From Lenisia limosa (lineage: Eukaryota; Breviatea), in the NCBI GenBank assembly GCA_001655205.1, contig LPNZ01009056.1, positions 1 to 60,373 of the forward strand: 60,373 bases of DNA, given 5' to 3'. Positions 48,901-59,343 of the stretch are shown here, one piece after another. Under the pieces are notes generated by a model. It was not told the origin of the DNA, ran no database searches, and saw only the letters and a program-made list of their open reading frames with translations. Position numbers and translations under genes: made by a program. Every line of letters begins with the position of its first letter. Positions within the stretch are counted from its first letter, which is position 1.

Positions 48901-50177
48901 TGGTTATCAACTCCGTCGCTCCGACAAATTGCTTGGCTAGGTAGGAGGAGGGTATGGTTTACTTCGAGTGAGACAGATATTTTGGGGGGAAAAGGGGGAA
49001 GGGGGGTTGCCTGTATATTTCTGATGATATATCAATAGAAAATATCATTTTGATAGTATTACATACTATGAGATATCAATTGTGGAAGGAGATAGGTTGG
49101 AAAATGACCAAAACCAAGCTCTACTCTAATTATCATGATTGGGTGAATAAATAGTACGCTCTAATTTACCATCTCATTTAAGCATGATGGTGTGGAAGGC
49201 TTCTGCCAGACACTCTAATTTACCATCTCATCTAAGCATGATGGTGTGGACGGCTTTGGCCAGACACTATAATCCAATATCTCTTCTAAGCATGATGGTG
49301 TGGAAGGCTTCTGCCAGGCACAACCTTGTTTCTTCTTTCTTATTGCTGTGTAATACACTGAATAGAGAGCCAGTGATGCGCTGGGTGTCATAATATGGCT
49401 ATTTTGTGATTATTATTGATATTCAAGAATGAAACTGAAGCCCAAAACCCCTGCAAAAGCCAATGAAACACGTGGAAGGAAGAAGAAAGTTGTTGTTGAC
49501 GTATGGAGAGGGGTGTCAGATTTTCACTTTATAGCTTTTGAATATGTACATAGCATGATGTATTTAATCTTGTATTTTTATAATATGATGCCTCAACCCT
49601 TGCATAGTACGTACGCCTTTCGATTGAACACAACCCTTTCAAATGCGATCATTTGGATAGTCTTGACACTGCTCTGTTCTCATTTCAAAGTACATTTAAG
49701 TCCCAACTCTATTTTAACCTGTATTGTACCCTTCCCACCTCTATTTCCCATTCAACAAGACACTGTTCACCATCAGGATGATGACGTTGTGATAGCGAAG
49801 CGAACGGGTGCGTCGAAGGTGATCACTGAAGATGGTCCTGAAGAAGCGGCTGAGGTGGGCAGCTTCTGTGCAAGTTTTTTTTGGGGAAATTTGAATTATT
49901 TGTAATATGCATTTGCAATTATTCTCTTCAGTCATGCTTTTTCTCATGATGGAGGGGTAATGGTTCAGCCACATTTCTTCAGATTTGATCTTTTATTTAT
50001 ATCTTTTGTCTTCTGCTTTTAAATAATTTACACTTGCTTCAACCTTCGTTAAAAGGATACAGTAGTAGTGCTGTACCTGTAAATAACTTACCATATTAGG
50101 CAACTTCCGAGATAGTTGCTGAAGAGCCTTCATCTATTGAGCCTGTTCTCCCCTCTGTTCCTCTCAATGAGAGTTAA
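39921..50177 (+). CDS. Large unknown protein, about 27 exons, probably nuclear
   Basis: ATG at 39921. Exons: 39921-39992, 40148-40201, 40903-41016, 41393-41418, 41528-41618, 41713-41772, 42025 into a gap, 42357-42403, 42473-42528, about 42905-42979, 43288 into a gap, 43575-43638, 44480-44556, 44794-44880, 45044-45136, 45504-45579, 45932-46015, 46281-46330, gap-46725, 46946-47037, 47230-47263, 47458-47568, 47674-47776, 48137-48303, 48449-48535, 48873-48940, 49428-49500, 49777-49854, 50100-50177 (TAA). Phase holds across nearly every join from 44480 to the stop; a possible short exon at 48739-48769 does not fit. The N-terminus has a duplicated basic motif (MKISDDQRAAMLEGRKKAKE and MRISDAQREAMNEGRRKARE). 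The middle is Pro-rich, then a lysine patch (TPKKKKLLPARIKL). A long beta-rich region follows (PLILKAPVFHFVFEVPAVPA, GTVLHFAIDGCNPDTKSKVK, FKFTDENGGTLALST). The end has an AT-hook-like RGRKKK and an acidic tail. I do not recognise the family; nuclear location is inferred from the basic motifs. Confidence 0.65.
40232..40293. repeat. (TTTTG)n microsatellite
   Basis: About twelve tandem TTTTG units in an intron of the 10-kb gene. Confidence 0.95.
42562..42812. other. Assembly gap (largest of 21)
   Basis: A run of N. Others: 1904-1959, 2971-3038, 8632-8726, 26985-27068, 27209-27259, 28615-28746, 29701-29895, 30104-30197, 31328-31498, 32249-32334, 41092-41197, 42153-42276, 43388-43462, 43719-43791, 43991-44126, 45293-45416, 46547-46679, 50767-50823, 51155-51361 and 59896-59972. 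Many begin right after a homopolymer run, so exons next to them may be missing. Confidence 0.98.
42813..42888 (-). other. Antisense Met-initiated open frame running into a gap
   Basis: On the minus strand an ATG at 42888 begins MTQEWARLTPEEEAAFINMT and stays open to the gap edge at 42813. The composition is more protein-like than the plus-strand readings of the same bases, yet it lies inside the plus-strand 10-kb gene. It could be a nested gene's first exon, a misjoined contig end, or chance. Confidence 0.3.
43667..43711 (+). repeat. Dispersed repeat F, copy 2
   Basis: GGGCTTTTTTTTGTTTCATA followed by AATTTCCAA and a C-run, just before the gap at 43719. Intronic. A weaker copy (TTTTTGTCATAAATTTCAAT) follows at about 43801-43830. 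Confidence 0.55.
44304..44371. repeat. Short tandem repeat (about 29 bp unit)
   Basis: Repeats of ACCAAACTTGTCATGACTTG followed by TGGATTAAT, with a shorter partial unit at the start. Intronic in the 10-kb gene. Confidence 0.8.
45252..45292 (+). repeat. Dispersed repeat D, partial copy cut by a gap
   Basis: AATTGGGTGAATTAATATTA followed by TGCTATAATCCAATATCTCTT matches the unit at 59973-60060 and part of 49135-49322; the rest is lost in the gap that follows. Confidence 0.6.
45642..45738. repeat. MITE-like inverted repeat, family A copy 2
   Basis: Imperfect palindrome with arms GGGGCTTCCCTTCGGTTCGA and CGAACCGAAGTGAAGCC around an ATCGAT-rich centre. It lies inside the intron between exons 45504-45579 and 45932-46015. 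Confidence 0.8.
45889..45930 (+). repeat. Dispersed repeat F, copy 3
   Basis: TGCTGTTTGTTTCATAAATT followed by GTCAATCTTCA and a C-run. Here the C-run serves as the tract immediately before the acceptor AG of the exon at 45932. Confidence 0.5.
46813..46888. repeat. Perfect palindromic element, family B
   Basis: Left arm 46813-46839 (AGTGACCGGGATAAGTCTTG then ACCGATT) and right arm 46862-46888 are exact inverted complements of 27 bp around a 22-bp loop. It is intronic, between exons ending at 46725 and starting at 46946. Single arms occur at 34003-34029 and, degraded, 31797-31820. Confidence 0.9.
48698..48735. repeat. (CT)n microsatellite
   Basis: About eleven CT units then CTCTCCTCTTCTCTC. 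It is also the pyrimidine tract before an AG at 48737-48738. Confidence 0.9.
49135..49322 (+). repeat. Dispersed repeat D, three tandem units
   Basis: Three consecutive units of about 56 bp share TAAGCATGATGGTGTGGA and the ends AGGCTTCTGCCAGACAC or CGGCTTTGGCCAGACAC. It lies in the intron between exons ending at 48940 and starting at 49428. Confidence 0.85.
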
Positions 50178-50666
50178 TTTGTTTATGTTGTTGTATTGTT
50201 GTATTGAAAATGTACTATTATTATCTTTGCTTGAATCTGCGTAGAACGATGTGTTCTCTTCAGGTCGATCTATCTTGCGGATAGGAGAACAGAATTCAAA
50301 TACTCCATTCATGGTTACATAGGCTATTATGTATTAGGGAGGAAGGAGAGGGTTTGGCTTTTTGTCTGATATAACTGGTTTGGAATTAAAGCTCTCCTCC
50401 CCTAACATCCATAAGCTCAACTTAAAGCAGGGTGGGTTCAGAATTGACTCGGATTTTCGTTCAATTTTTTCTCAGATTGGTGCATTGAACGATATTCACT
50501 CCAGCTTGGAGTCTTTCTGAAGTAAAGGGTAGTTATTAACAAAAAAGTAATTTGTTTCAAAGAAGTCAGAACATTTTTCTGTATCCGTGACATTTTTCTA
50601 AATTACCAACCAAATGATGCCAAACATGCTATATTCAAAGGCTCCACTTAAGGACCCCTCAGAGGT
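50178..50666. other. Convergent 3' spacer
   Basis: About 490 bp between the TAA of the 10-kb gene and the stop of the minus-strand gene. No convincing exon; minus-strand readings around 50130-50312 lack splice support. Confidence 0.4.
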
Positions 50667-52013
50667 TTATAAGGCGTTGTAGGCGGGCGGGGCAGAGGGT
50701 GCAGGGTGGCTGTTGTATGGCGAATGATCAGTTACTTCATCGTATGCGGGCAGCACTTCTTCGTCANNNNNNNNNNNNNNNNNNNNNNNNNNNNNNNNNN
50801 NNNNNNNNNNNNNNNNNNNNNNNCCCTTGGACTTGGGAGGCGCACTCGGAGCAGGTGATTGTGACGGTGCGGGTGAAGGTGAGTTGTTCACGTCACTTTG
50901 TAGTCGTGCGTATTCCTGGCGCATTTTCTGATCCATGAGGCTTATTTAAACTGGTCCAACGAGTTGAAATATATTAATGGAATTGTGTTCTTTTCCAAAT
51001 TTAAGATTTGAACAATTGATATGATATTTAGCCAGTACTCTTCCTACGGAAAGTTTGGCCTCCATGTCCGATGTTTGCTTATTAAGAAGTTTGACTCGTT
51101 CATTAGCAGCTTTTCTTTGTTTCTGAAGAATTATAAATCATCATTTCGAAAGTTNNNNNNNNNNNNNNNNNNNNNNNNNNNNNNNNNNNNNNNNNNNNNN
51201 NNNNNNNNNNNNNNNNNNNNNNNNNNNNNNNNNNNNNNNNNNNNNNNNNNNNNNNNNNNNNNNNNNNNNNNNNNNNNNNNNNNNNNNNNNNNNNNNNNNN
51301 NNNNNNNNNNNNNNNNNNNNNNNNNNNNNNNNNNNNNNNNNNNNNNNNNNNNNNNNNNNNNTAACATAAAAAAGATATGAATGTTATTTTGAAGCATCCA
51401 AGTACATCCCATTGCATGATATTTATGGCGGCTGCACATATTTTTTCTCTCTCACAAATCTACCTCTAGACATTCAGCATAAAGTCCCAAATTTCAGAAA
51501 ATATACCAATGTGTAACCTACAGTAACCTCGTTGAGCCGACGAGTAGCATTGTCACTGATACTAGTTAGAATATAATTAAATTCCTGACTAAGAAAATGG
51601 AAAAAATACATCAAAAAGGCTTTTGTTGTTCCATAAAATGTGGTACTCATGGTATATAATACATACATGACATATAAATTAGTAGTATAATACATCTATC
51701 AATCAAATGTTATCAAATATGAAACAGTCCAACAGTAACTTATTACACACCTACGGCTAAATAATAACCAAATCACACCGTCGTTCCCTGGCAAGCCGCT
51801 CTTCCTCTCTGCGCAGACTCGAAATGTGCGATACTTCCGATTTCGGATTATTGATGTAGCAACCAAGGTCATTTCGGCCTTTAACCTTCGAAATAAGTCA
51901 CATCGTGGTCTATTCAGGCGTACTGGAGTTGATTTATATTTATTTAAAGAACAAGTAGTAAGGTTTACCCTTATTTCGAAAAAAATCAATTCACGGGCTA
52001 TCCAAGTCACCAT
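50667..52013 (-). CDS. Coiled-coil protein with C-terminal PSAP and PPxY motifs
   Basis: Minus-strand exons 52013-51969, 51885-51779, 51561-51528, then, after gap 51155-51361, 51122-51048 and 50927-50667 (interrupted by gap 50767-50823); every join is in phase. The N-terminus (MVTWIARELIFFEIR, GRNDLGCYINNPKSEVSHIS) is followed by charged helices (SLRREEERLARERR, KQRKAANERVKLLNKQTSDM, KMRQEYARLQSDVNN), a Pro/Ser/Ala-rich linker with APSAPP, and the end LPAYDEV ... PAPSAPPAYNAL. PSAP is the core that UEV domains of TSG101/Vps23 bind, and PPAY is a WW-domain (Nedd4-type ligase) ligand. A trafficking or ESCRT-linked adaptor role is an inference from motifs; the family is not recognised. The gap at 51155 may contain an exon. 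Confidence 0.65.
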
Positions 52014-52202
52014 GTTTTGATTTATACTTCTTCATTCACTTTTAGAGTCAAATTTTTGAGCTATCATGGTGTCAACAAAACGTAGCAAAAATAAATACGA
52101 GGTTGAATGTGATAATTAATCCATCTCTTACAGAACCTTTATAAGTGAGATAAAATATAGATGAAATATAATTTTAATAATTAAAAATATTTAATTTGGA
52201 GG

Positions 52203-55200
52203 TTACACACCCTCCACCCCAAGGAAGAGTGTCAAGAGGGTCTGGGTACCCACTTTGATAATGAGAGGATCGTACTTGAGCTTAGAGAGTCCAGTCACTT
52301 TGCGGTCTAAAACGTAAGCAAATTCATACAAGAATAGCAAAGAGCAAATCTTCACATTTCTGGCTCAATAATATTATATTACTAAATAATATTATAATAT
52401 GATATACTACATTTCTCAAAAGTAATTGTTTGAGCAATGTATGTAATTACCAGGATTTTGATCTGATCATTATAATTGTTCAAACTCCGTAACTTATGTA
52501 TTCAGAGCAGAAAATGCATACTAATGATAGTTACGATGCAACCTCTATGATATACAATAATAACAATGACAAGGTTCAATAATAGGTTGCATGACAGAAA
52601 ATCAGGGAATAAATACATATCACATATTATATGACAAACCAACCACATTATAAAACTGCCATATCATATTAGTGTATTTATCTACTTCCTCTTACAGTCT
52701 CTAGCAAGTGACAAATCGTGATTTATCTGTGGATAATGAGGAAGTGGAGAACAATTGAAAGGACAAGATTGATGAAAAGAGTTAAAGTTTTCCAAGAAAC
52801 AAAATTTCATAGAAATGCATGAGATACTGAAAAAGAAATGGACAAGAGATCATGGGCTCAAAGCATCCTTTACCTGAGAAACATTAGTATGTAGTATGTC
52901 TACTCACCATGGAAGAGTTGCGAATATTCAGTTGCCGCCACCCATCTTACAGAAACAGGAATACCGAAGCAGATACATTGGGTGACCGAAAAGAAAATGA
53001 TGCTTACTGGAGGAGGGGGAAGTGGTTAAGCTATTCTCCAGATATTTTGCTTTGAGTACCCATATCTTCAAATATTAACTGTTTGAATGAATGTCCAACT
53101 TGGCATGACGATAGATAAGAAAACTTTCAACTAGAAAATCTATTCAATATTGGAAATATTGCCCGCAGTATTTAAATTTGATGTATTTGTACCTTTTTCA
53201 AATTGAACTTCAGAGAGAAAAACTAAAAAACATCCACTTGCCTACAAATTGCTCCAACAATTAACGTGACAAATCCGTTCTCTTCCTGTGGAATATCCAT
53301 GGCAACTACATAATGTGAATAAAACACTTATCACTCATTAACCAAATTGATCATCTTATTAACGGTGTTATACATCGTAGATGTTACAGTGTCAGGACAA
53401 ATTGGTCACACAATATAAACCCTCCTACCCAAGGTATAATAGTTTTTCTTGAGATTATGAGTGGTCAACACATGAGCAAAGGCATCATTAACCCAAGGCT
53501 TGCCAGCAGAAATATCTAAACATGAAAAACTCAACAAAGAAGAGTATATCAGTAGTTTCAGATGAAGATAAGGGATATGAATTAGGTGAAAGTATCATGC
53601 ATAAACAGAGATTTTGGAGAAAAGCCTCTAAACATAGACCATCAGGATGTTGAATACCAGACTAACGAGCAAATTGAGTCGAAAGTGACGCAGGCGTCAC
53701 AAAGAGGAGGGCAATAAACAGTAATGAAGCAGGTATCTGTTGAGGTTAGAAATAATGGTTTAATTCTGTCTGAATTTCAAAAAAAAGTGTAGTGTTATGC
53801 AGTGAATAGTTTTATGCCAAAGATGATTATGGAACCCCCTCATACAATGAACGTCACAGCCAAAAGGAAGCACTGGGCTTTTTTCGAGGAGAATAGGAGC
53901 ATAAATCTCGCTAGCACAACGTAGAAAATTACTGAAAAAAATTACCTATGTTAAAAACAAAGAAATACTGGTGATAATTAAAAATTATTTTACAACAACT
54001 AGGGCTTCCTCCGGTTCGAAAAAGACCGGTTAAATATCGATAGTTTTCGAGGATTTATCGAGAAATTAAGTCTTTTTTGGAACCGAAGTGAAGCCCTAAC
54101 AATAACAAACCATAAAGCGCAAGATCCACGAAAGGAGAGTTAACAAGGTCAAAGCTGTCCTTGATACTTGGTGCCGGTGATGGCCTGGTAAGTGAAATAC
54201 TCCGTGATTTTGTTGTAGCTATGATGATTTCTTTAACTTGGTAAAGAAATTGTAGATTGTCTTGAAGTATCTCTGACACTTATGTATGTATACTATAGGA
54301 TAAACTGTACAAGGAAGAAACACTCAATATCATGTTTATCTATTGAGTTCAGAGTTTCGTGGGGGTTGGGTATTCTCTCTTTCACCCACCAGGCTTGTTC
54401 CATAATATAGGTAGATTCTGCGGGTGCCACATCCTGAAAGAGTTTACAAAATGCAAAAACAAAAATGTTAACCGTATTATTGTGCTCTTTTGCGTTTACA
54501 AAATATATTCATGAGAGGGCTTCAAATTCTAATTAAAAATAAAAACCAAAATATGAACTCTTATTCTTGGTCGAAGCAATCAGGCTCACCTCAGTGTAGT
54601 TAACGAGGGTTGAGTAGAAGTAGATACCAGACTCATTGGCACCGAATTTGATGTTGTTCACTGCGACAGTCTGGTTATTGGCTTCGAATACAGCAAGGCG
54701 ACTTGGAGGGTACTGAATAAAGGATTAGTAATTGCCCCATGAACATCATTCAGCGATATATTGCAAGATAAGCAAAGTCTCCACTTCGATTCCAAAAAAA
54801 TACTTCTCAATGGAAAATTGTAAAGGATAATAATTGTAAAAAAAACGATAACTCATGTAAATAATGAAGTAAAATCCAACAGACTACGCATGAGTGTTCA
54901 TGGTGTTTTCCCTATCATCTATTTGCCCTAGTCTATAGCAACTTCATATGTCATCTCGATTATAAAACAAATGAAATTATTTGTTCATTCTATATTACAT
55001 GTTGCAAAAACCAAACCCACCACTAAATCACTTGAAACGATTCCTTTCCTTCCTGACACTTGCAGCATTCCAACAATCTAAAATGGTATCAATATGCGAC
55101 AAAATTAAAGAAGAGCGTCACCACATTAACACTTTACCTGACGGTTAAGTGTGTTCTTTGAAATAAATCTGCACTTGCGTTATTAGCAAAATTTTGCCAT

Positions 55201-58200
55201 GTTAAAAACATGACTGTGTGATGGTGTCAAATACAATGATGACTTTGAATAAAAAAAATCATAACTGTCACAAAAAAAATGCAACGGTATGTGGTACTAC
55301 AACACAATTTCTGTGACTAAAAAACCACACCTGGGGTTCCCACTTACTTCAGCAAAGACGATTAAAAACACAGTGGAGACAGAAAATAGAGCCAAGTACC
55401 ATGAGAACGTATGCTCAATCTGGTTGGTGAAGGCAGTTCATAATAACAACAACTTATCAAATAAATAATATTGAATATAATTATATTTGGAGTATCAAAT
55501 ACGTCCATTGGTATTTTCCGTAAAATATGATCAGTCTAAACAAAATAAGAGATCAATTTTAATAACAAAGTGCTGCTACTAAATTTTGTCAACAACATAG
55601 CATATGAACCTATAAGTGACCTGATTTGATCATTTCATAATTCATAGGGTTCAAAATCTTGATTATGGGGCCTACAACTAACACCTTTCCCAATTTATGA
55701 TCCTACCTGCAGCTTTTTAATAGTGGATTTCGTCGTCACCAAGTCAACTTTCTTCAAGAGGTCATTTTTCGAGGGTTGTACGACTCCTTAGAAGTAAAAT
55801 ATTTCTCATTAGAATTCCTTTACTTTTTGGAAATAGTCTTGATAAAACACGCAACCCAAAATAAAACCTTGCGCACGCTGAACTGAGCACATTTCACGAG
55901 GTTTTGCGGCACCTTCTGGATAGTCTATTTCCTCCATATGACTCAATTCTGATAATATGAAACAGCACAGAATTATAAGTGTTTTGGGGAAAGCATATTC
56001 AATGACAAAAATACAGCTTCCCTGAAGTACTAAAATAACTGATTTAAAATTATCTAATAACGGTCTTTTTCGGACCGGAGGTAAGACCAAGAAATTGAAA
56101 AGGGTCTACTCATCAACCACCCGCCAACCAGAATCTTCAAACGAAGCTTCAAATAAATGCGGGGCTCTATGGAGAGCTGTTCTCTTTTTGAAATGAGAAA
56201 TTCAAAAAAAAAACGTAACATTTTTATTCGGTGGCAGTAGGGTGTAACATGCAAAAATTAAACGATTTCTTCACCAAATCAAAAATATATATCCAACATT
56301 ACTTCATTAAATCAGGGAACCTCATCTAGAGCTAATTACTAAAGTTTATGCGAGACTCCATCACTAAAATGAAGACATCCCACTCACATTGTTTTCTATT
56401 TGAAAGATGTCTTTGGTGTTCCTCTACGTTCATAAGAAACATGACGAAATTAACTATTTTATGATACAGTATTACTCCAGAATCCTAAATGATATATTCT
56501 ACAAAGTACGAAGTATGAAAGAGCATTAAACCGTCAAACCCAAATCCCAATGCAGATGCAGTTCAACAACGACACTAGAAGAATGACACTAGAAGAAACA
56601 GTCACAACAGCAACATAGTTCAAATAAGAATACTTGCTAAAATTGCTATCCACAACTCACATGCAAGAAATGCATACGGAGTAATCCAAAACAAATAGTC
56701 GCACTCATTCAAGGTTTGCGGTTCAAGGTAATCTAAATTGTAAGAAATAGCTAGTCGATGTAAAATTTCTCATTCGGTTTGATATTATTTTGAAATAAGA
56801 CTGATCAATGTTTGATGCCATATATATTATAATAACAACTGAAACACTTTATTATAGTACTGCATATATGTAAGATCAAAATCCATAGATCTACTGCCCT
56901 ATATGTCGTTGATAGTGCATTCATAAGCTAATACTCCCAAACAGTACCATAATGACTAAGTGGGATACATGCCACTTCAGCAACCAGCCCAGAGTTCTCT
57001 TCACATATAGTTTGCAGGTTCTCTGAAAAGAAGGGTGAATAGAAACTGTGATTGTGTTCAACTATATCACCGAATATATTCGCAAAATACTCTTTTCAAA
57101 AAGTTAAATAAAAAGTAAAACCAAAACAAGAAAGAGTCATGCCTACTACACCTCAAAGTATCATAGAATCACCCCACAAAGTCATACCACTGATCGTGTT
57201 TTCATAGGCAGTAGTGGGGTAGTCCGTGAGCGTAAAGACAAAGTAGTTGATGACAAATGCAAGAAAACCAAACTGAATTGGTTGGTCTATTTAAATATGT
57301 GATTCATTTAACTTGCTGGGTTATTGTCACAAGATGGAGCTACAATTTACCACGCAGTGATATGATAGTACCCCATGTGGACAAGTGGAACATAGACGCT
57401 ATGAATGAAAATCCTTGTCTGTTGTAAGTGATCTCTATCAGAGTTCTTTTCAGATAATTGCGACAAGACTTCCCCAAGTTCACTATATGATATACTATTA
57501 CCCAATATATTTGCTGTGTACACATAGAAGAATTACGTTTAAACCAGCATACGAATGCAGTGGGGGCAAATCTCAGACTCAAATAAGTGAACGGAAGAAA
57601 ATACCCCCCAAGAAGCAGAGAGAAGTAAATGACAAACACTACAGTGTGAGGATATTTAACTTGAATTTGAAAAAAAAAAACATCCAGTAGTTCAAAAAGA
57701 ACAAAGTTTTCACGCCAGATATTCTCTTTAGTTTCAAAATTGAAATATAAATCATTTAGCAGTTATGTTTCTATTTTCTACATAACCAAGCCAACTTACA
57801 GTATCCATAAAAGCTAAGCTGTAGTATTGCACCGGGTGCATCAATTGTTTTTCGTCTAAAGTTAAATTATTGTAAATGAGAACCATGTATGGTATTATTT
57901 GTATTGCCCTTCTTACGGTTATTTATTACATTTACTAAATATTATGTATACATCACTCTAAAAAACGGAGTTGTTCATACATCAAGAATAATTTAATCTT
58001 ATGTAATATAATGCAAAAATAAAGATGGAAATGAAGAATAAGTAACTTGCTTGATGAAGCCATTTTACAGGGCCACTGTATCCCGGCTGATAAAAAATAA
58101 TCAAATCAGTTTTCATCATATTACAAATCAAGAGGAAACCCCGGGTACAGAAATTGAAGGTCTCGTCCATCCAAGTCAACTTCTGTGCTTTCAAAAATGG

Positions 58201-59099
58201 ATATCTGAAACATTAAAACTCAAAAACAAAAACACTAAATTTCGATAAGACTCCCCTCGCCACGGTGAGATTGGAGTCGTATGAGACGCCCAACTGGACA
58301 GCTGGTAAAATATGTTGCCAGCCCTCAAGCTTAACATCATGCATCTGGGGAAGTAAAATAGGAAAAATTTTGGAACAAATTAAAACCAAAATCAACTCTG
58401 TTGGCTGACTGAGGGTGAGATATGCAAGAAGGACACTTGACGTCAGAATATGCGGGGAAGAAATGCGAGGACGTGGAATAGGTAATGTACAATTGGGGTA
58501 AACCCTAAGCGCACCATGTACATAGGGTGGTTTACACCTGTTGATGCCACTGTTGCTGCATTCTGCAAAATATCAGTCTCAATAACAATTATATCTCTTA
58601 TACAACACTCCAAGCCATTAGGTACATTAAGTAAGCCTCAAATACATTACTGACAAAAGTAAAGTCCTTGCACCAATTACAACAATATGATATACGCTGT
58701 TTGCAGCCCTCTTTACGGTTTAAATCTTTCCACTATGAAATCCAAGTCGCTCGTATTAAACGCCAGTAATTAGCAGATGTTTGATATGGGCTGCAAAAAC
58801 TCGCAATAAAGACTTTCAGAGTACATGATCCAATATTGTAGTGATGTAGCAATACCAGCAATTTTTCAGGGTACTCCAAAGGTGTTATTTTTTTCAAAGA
58901 GGAAAAGAGAGTTGACTCATACCCATCACATTAACATTAACCGCTTTTGGATTAGAAACTCAAAAACTCAAAAACCAGCATCCGAGCATACTACAATGAA
59001 AAAGACGACAGCGAGCGCGACAACAAAGGTGGCGATAACTGAGATGACCATAGCCCTCTTTTGCCTATCAAGGTCCCGAAAGGCATACGAGAGGGGCAT
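52203..59099 (-). CDS. Second large multi-pass membrane protein
   Basis: The start at 59099 gives a short cytosolic segment and a signal-anchor helix (QKRAMVISVIATFVVALAVV). In-phase exons 59099-58992 and 58562-58515 are followed by one at about 58343 (HDVKLEGWQHILPAVQLGVS). Further minus-strand exons include KLTWMDETFNF, a helix near 57640-57560 (YFSLLLGGYFLPFTYLSLRF), another near 57265-57190 (FGFLAFVINYFVFTLTDY), luminal segments with Cys (YLEPQTLNECDYLFWITPYA), a charged loop near 55930-55720 (GVVQPSKNDLLKKVDLVTTK), IEHTFSWYLALFSVSTVFLI near 55430, a glycosylation-rich segment near 54715-54595 (IKFGANESGIYFYSTLVNYT), and helices near 53950, 53740 and 53300. The last two exons, 53006-52908 and 52306-52203, join in phase and end LLTLFLGVEGV. 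The layout resembles the 16.4-27.1 kb gene without obvious sequence identity. Transporter or receptor; family unknown. Confidence 0.6.
54001..54097. repeat. MITE-like inverted repeat, family A copy 3
   Basis: AGGGCTTCCTCCGGTTCGAA at the left and the near-complement TTGGAACCGAAGTGAAGCCCT at the right end flank an ATCGATA-rich core. Intronic in the membrane-protein gene, in opposite sense to the host gene's transcription. Confidence 0.85.
56061..56090. repeat. Family A fragment
   Basis: CGGTCTTTTTCGGACCGGAG resembles one arm of the family A elements; the partner arm is missing. Intronic. Confidence 0.55.
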
Positions 59100-59343
59100 G
59101 GTGCTGCCTTTGGCGAAGAGATCACTTTATTATGCGAGCCCCAAGCAATAGTTTACTTCTTACTTGCCTGTGATTATTATTACTATATATTGCACACACA
59201 AAAATAACACTAATCACTGATATAACCTGTATATAACACTGAGCTTACAAAAACCATCCGAAACACTAAGCAAAGATCGATGATCTACCTAGCATTTAGT
59301 AAAAAAATTGACTCCATTCAAGCTCTCTCCGCCTTGAATTGTT
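59100..59343. promoter_or_regulatory. Short bidirectional promoter region
   Basis: Only 244 bp separate the minus-strand membrane-protein ATG (59099) from the plus-strand polymerase subunit ATG (59344). The interval is AT-rich with TATATATTG-type sequence in the middle and must contain both promoters and 5' leaders, assuming no upstream non-coding exons. No specific factor site is recognised. Confidence 0.45.

Noticed and set aside
49429-50177. A separate 75-residue gene starting at ATG 49429
   Set aside because: The ATG is inside an exon starting at 49428 that joins in phase (2+1) to the exon ending at 48940, so it is better read as the C-terminal end of the 10-kb gene.
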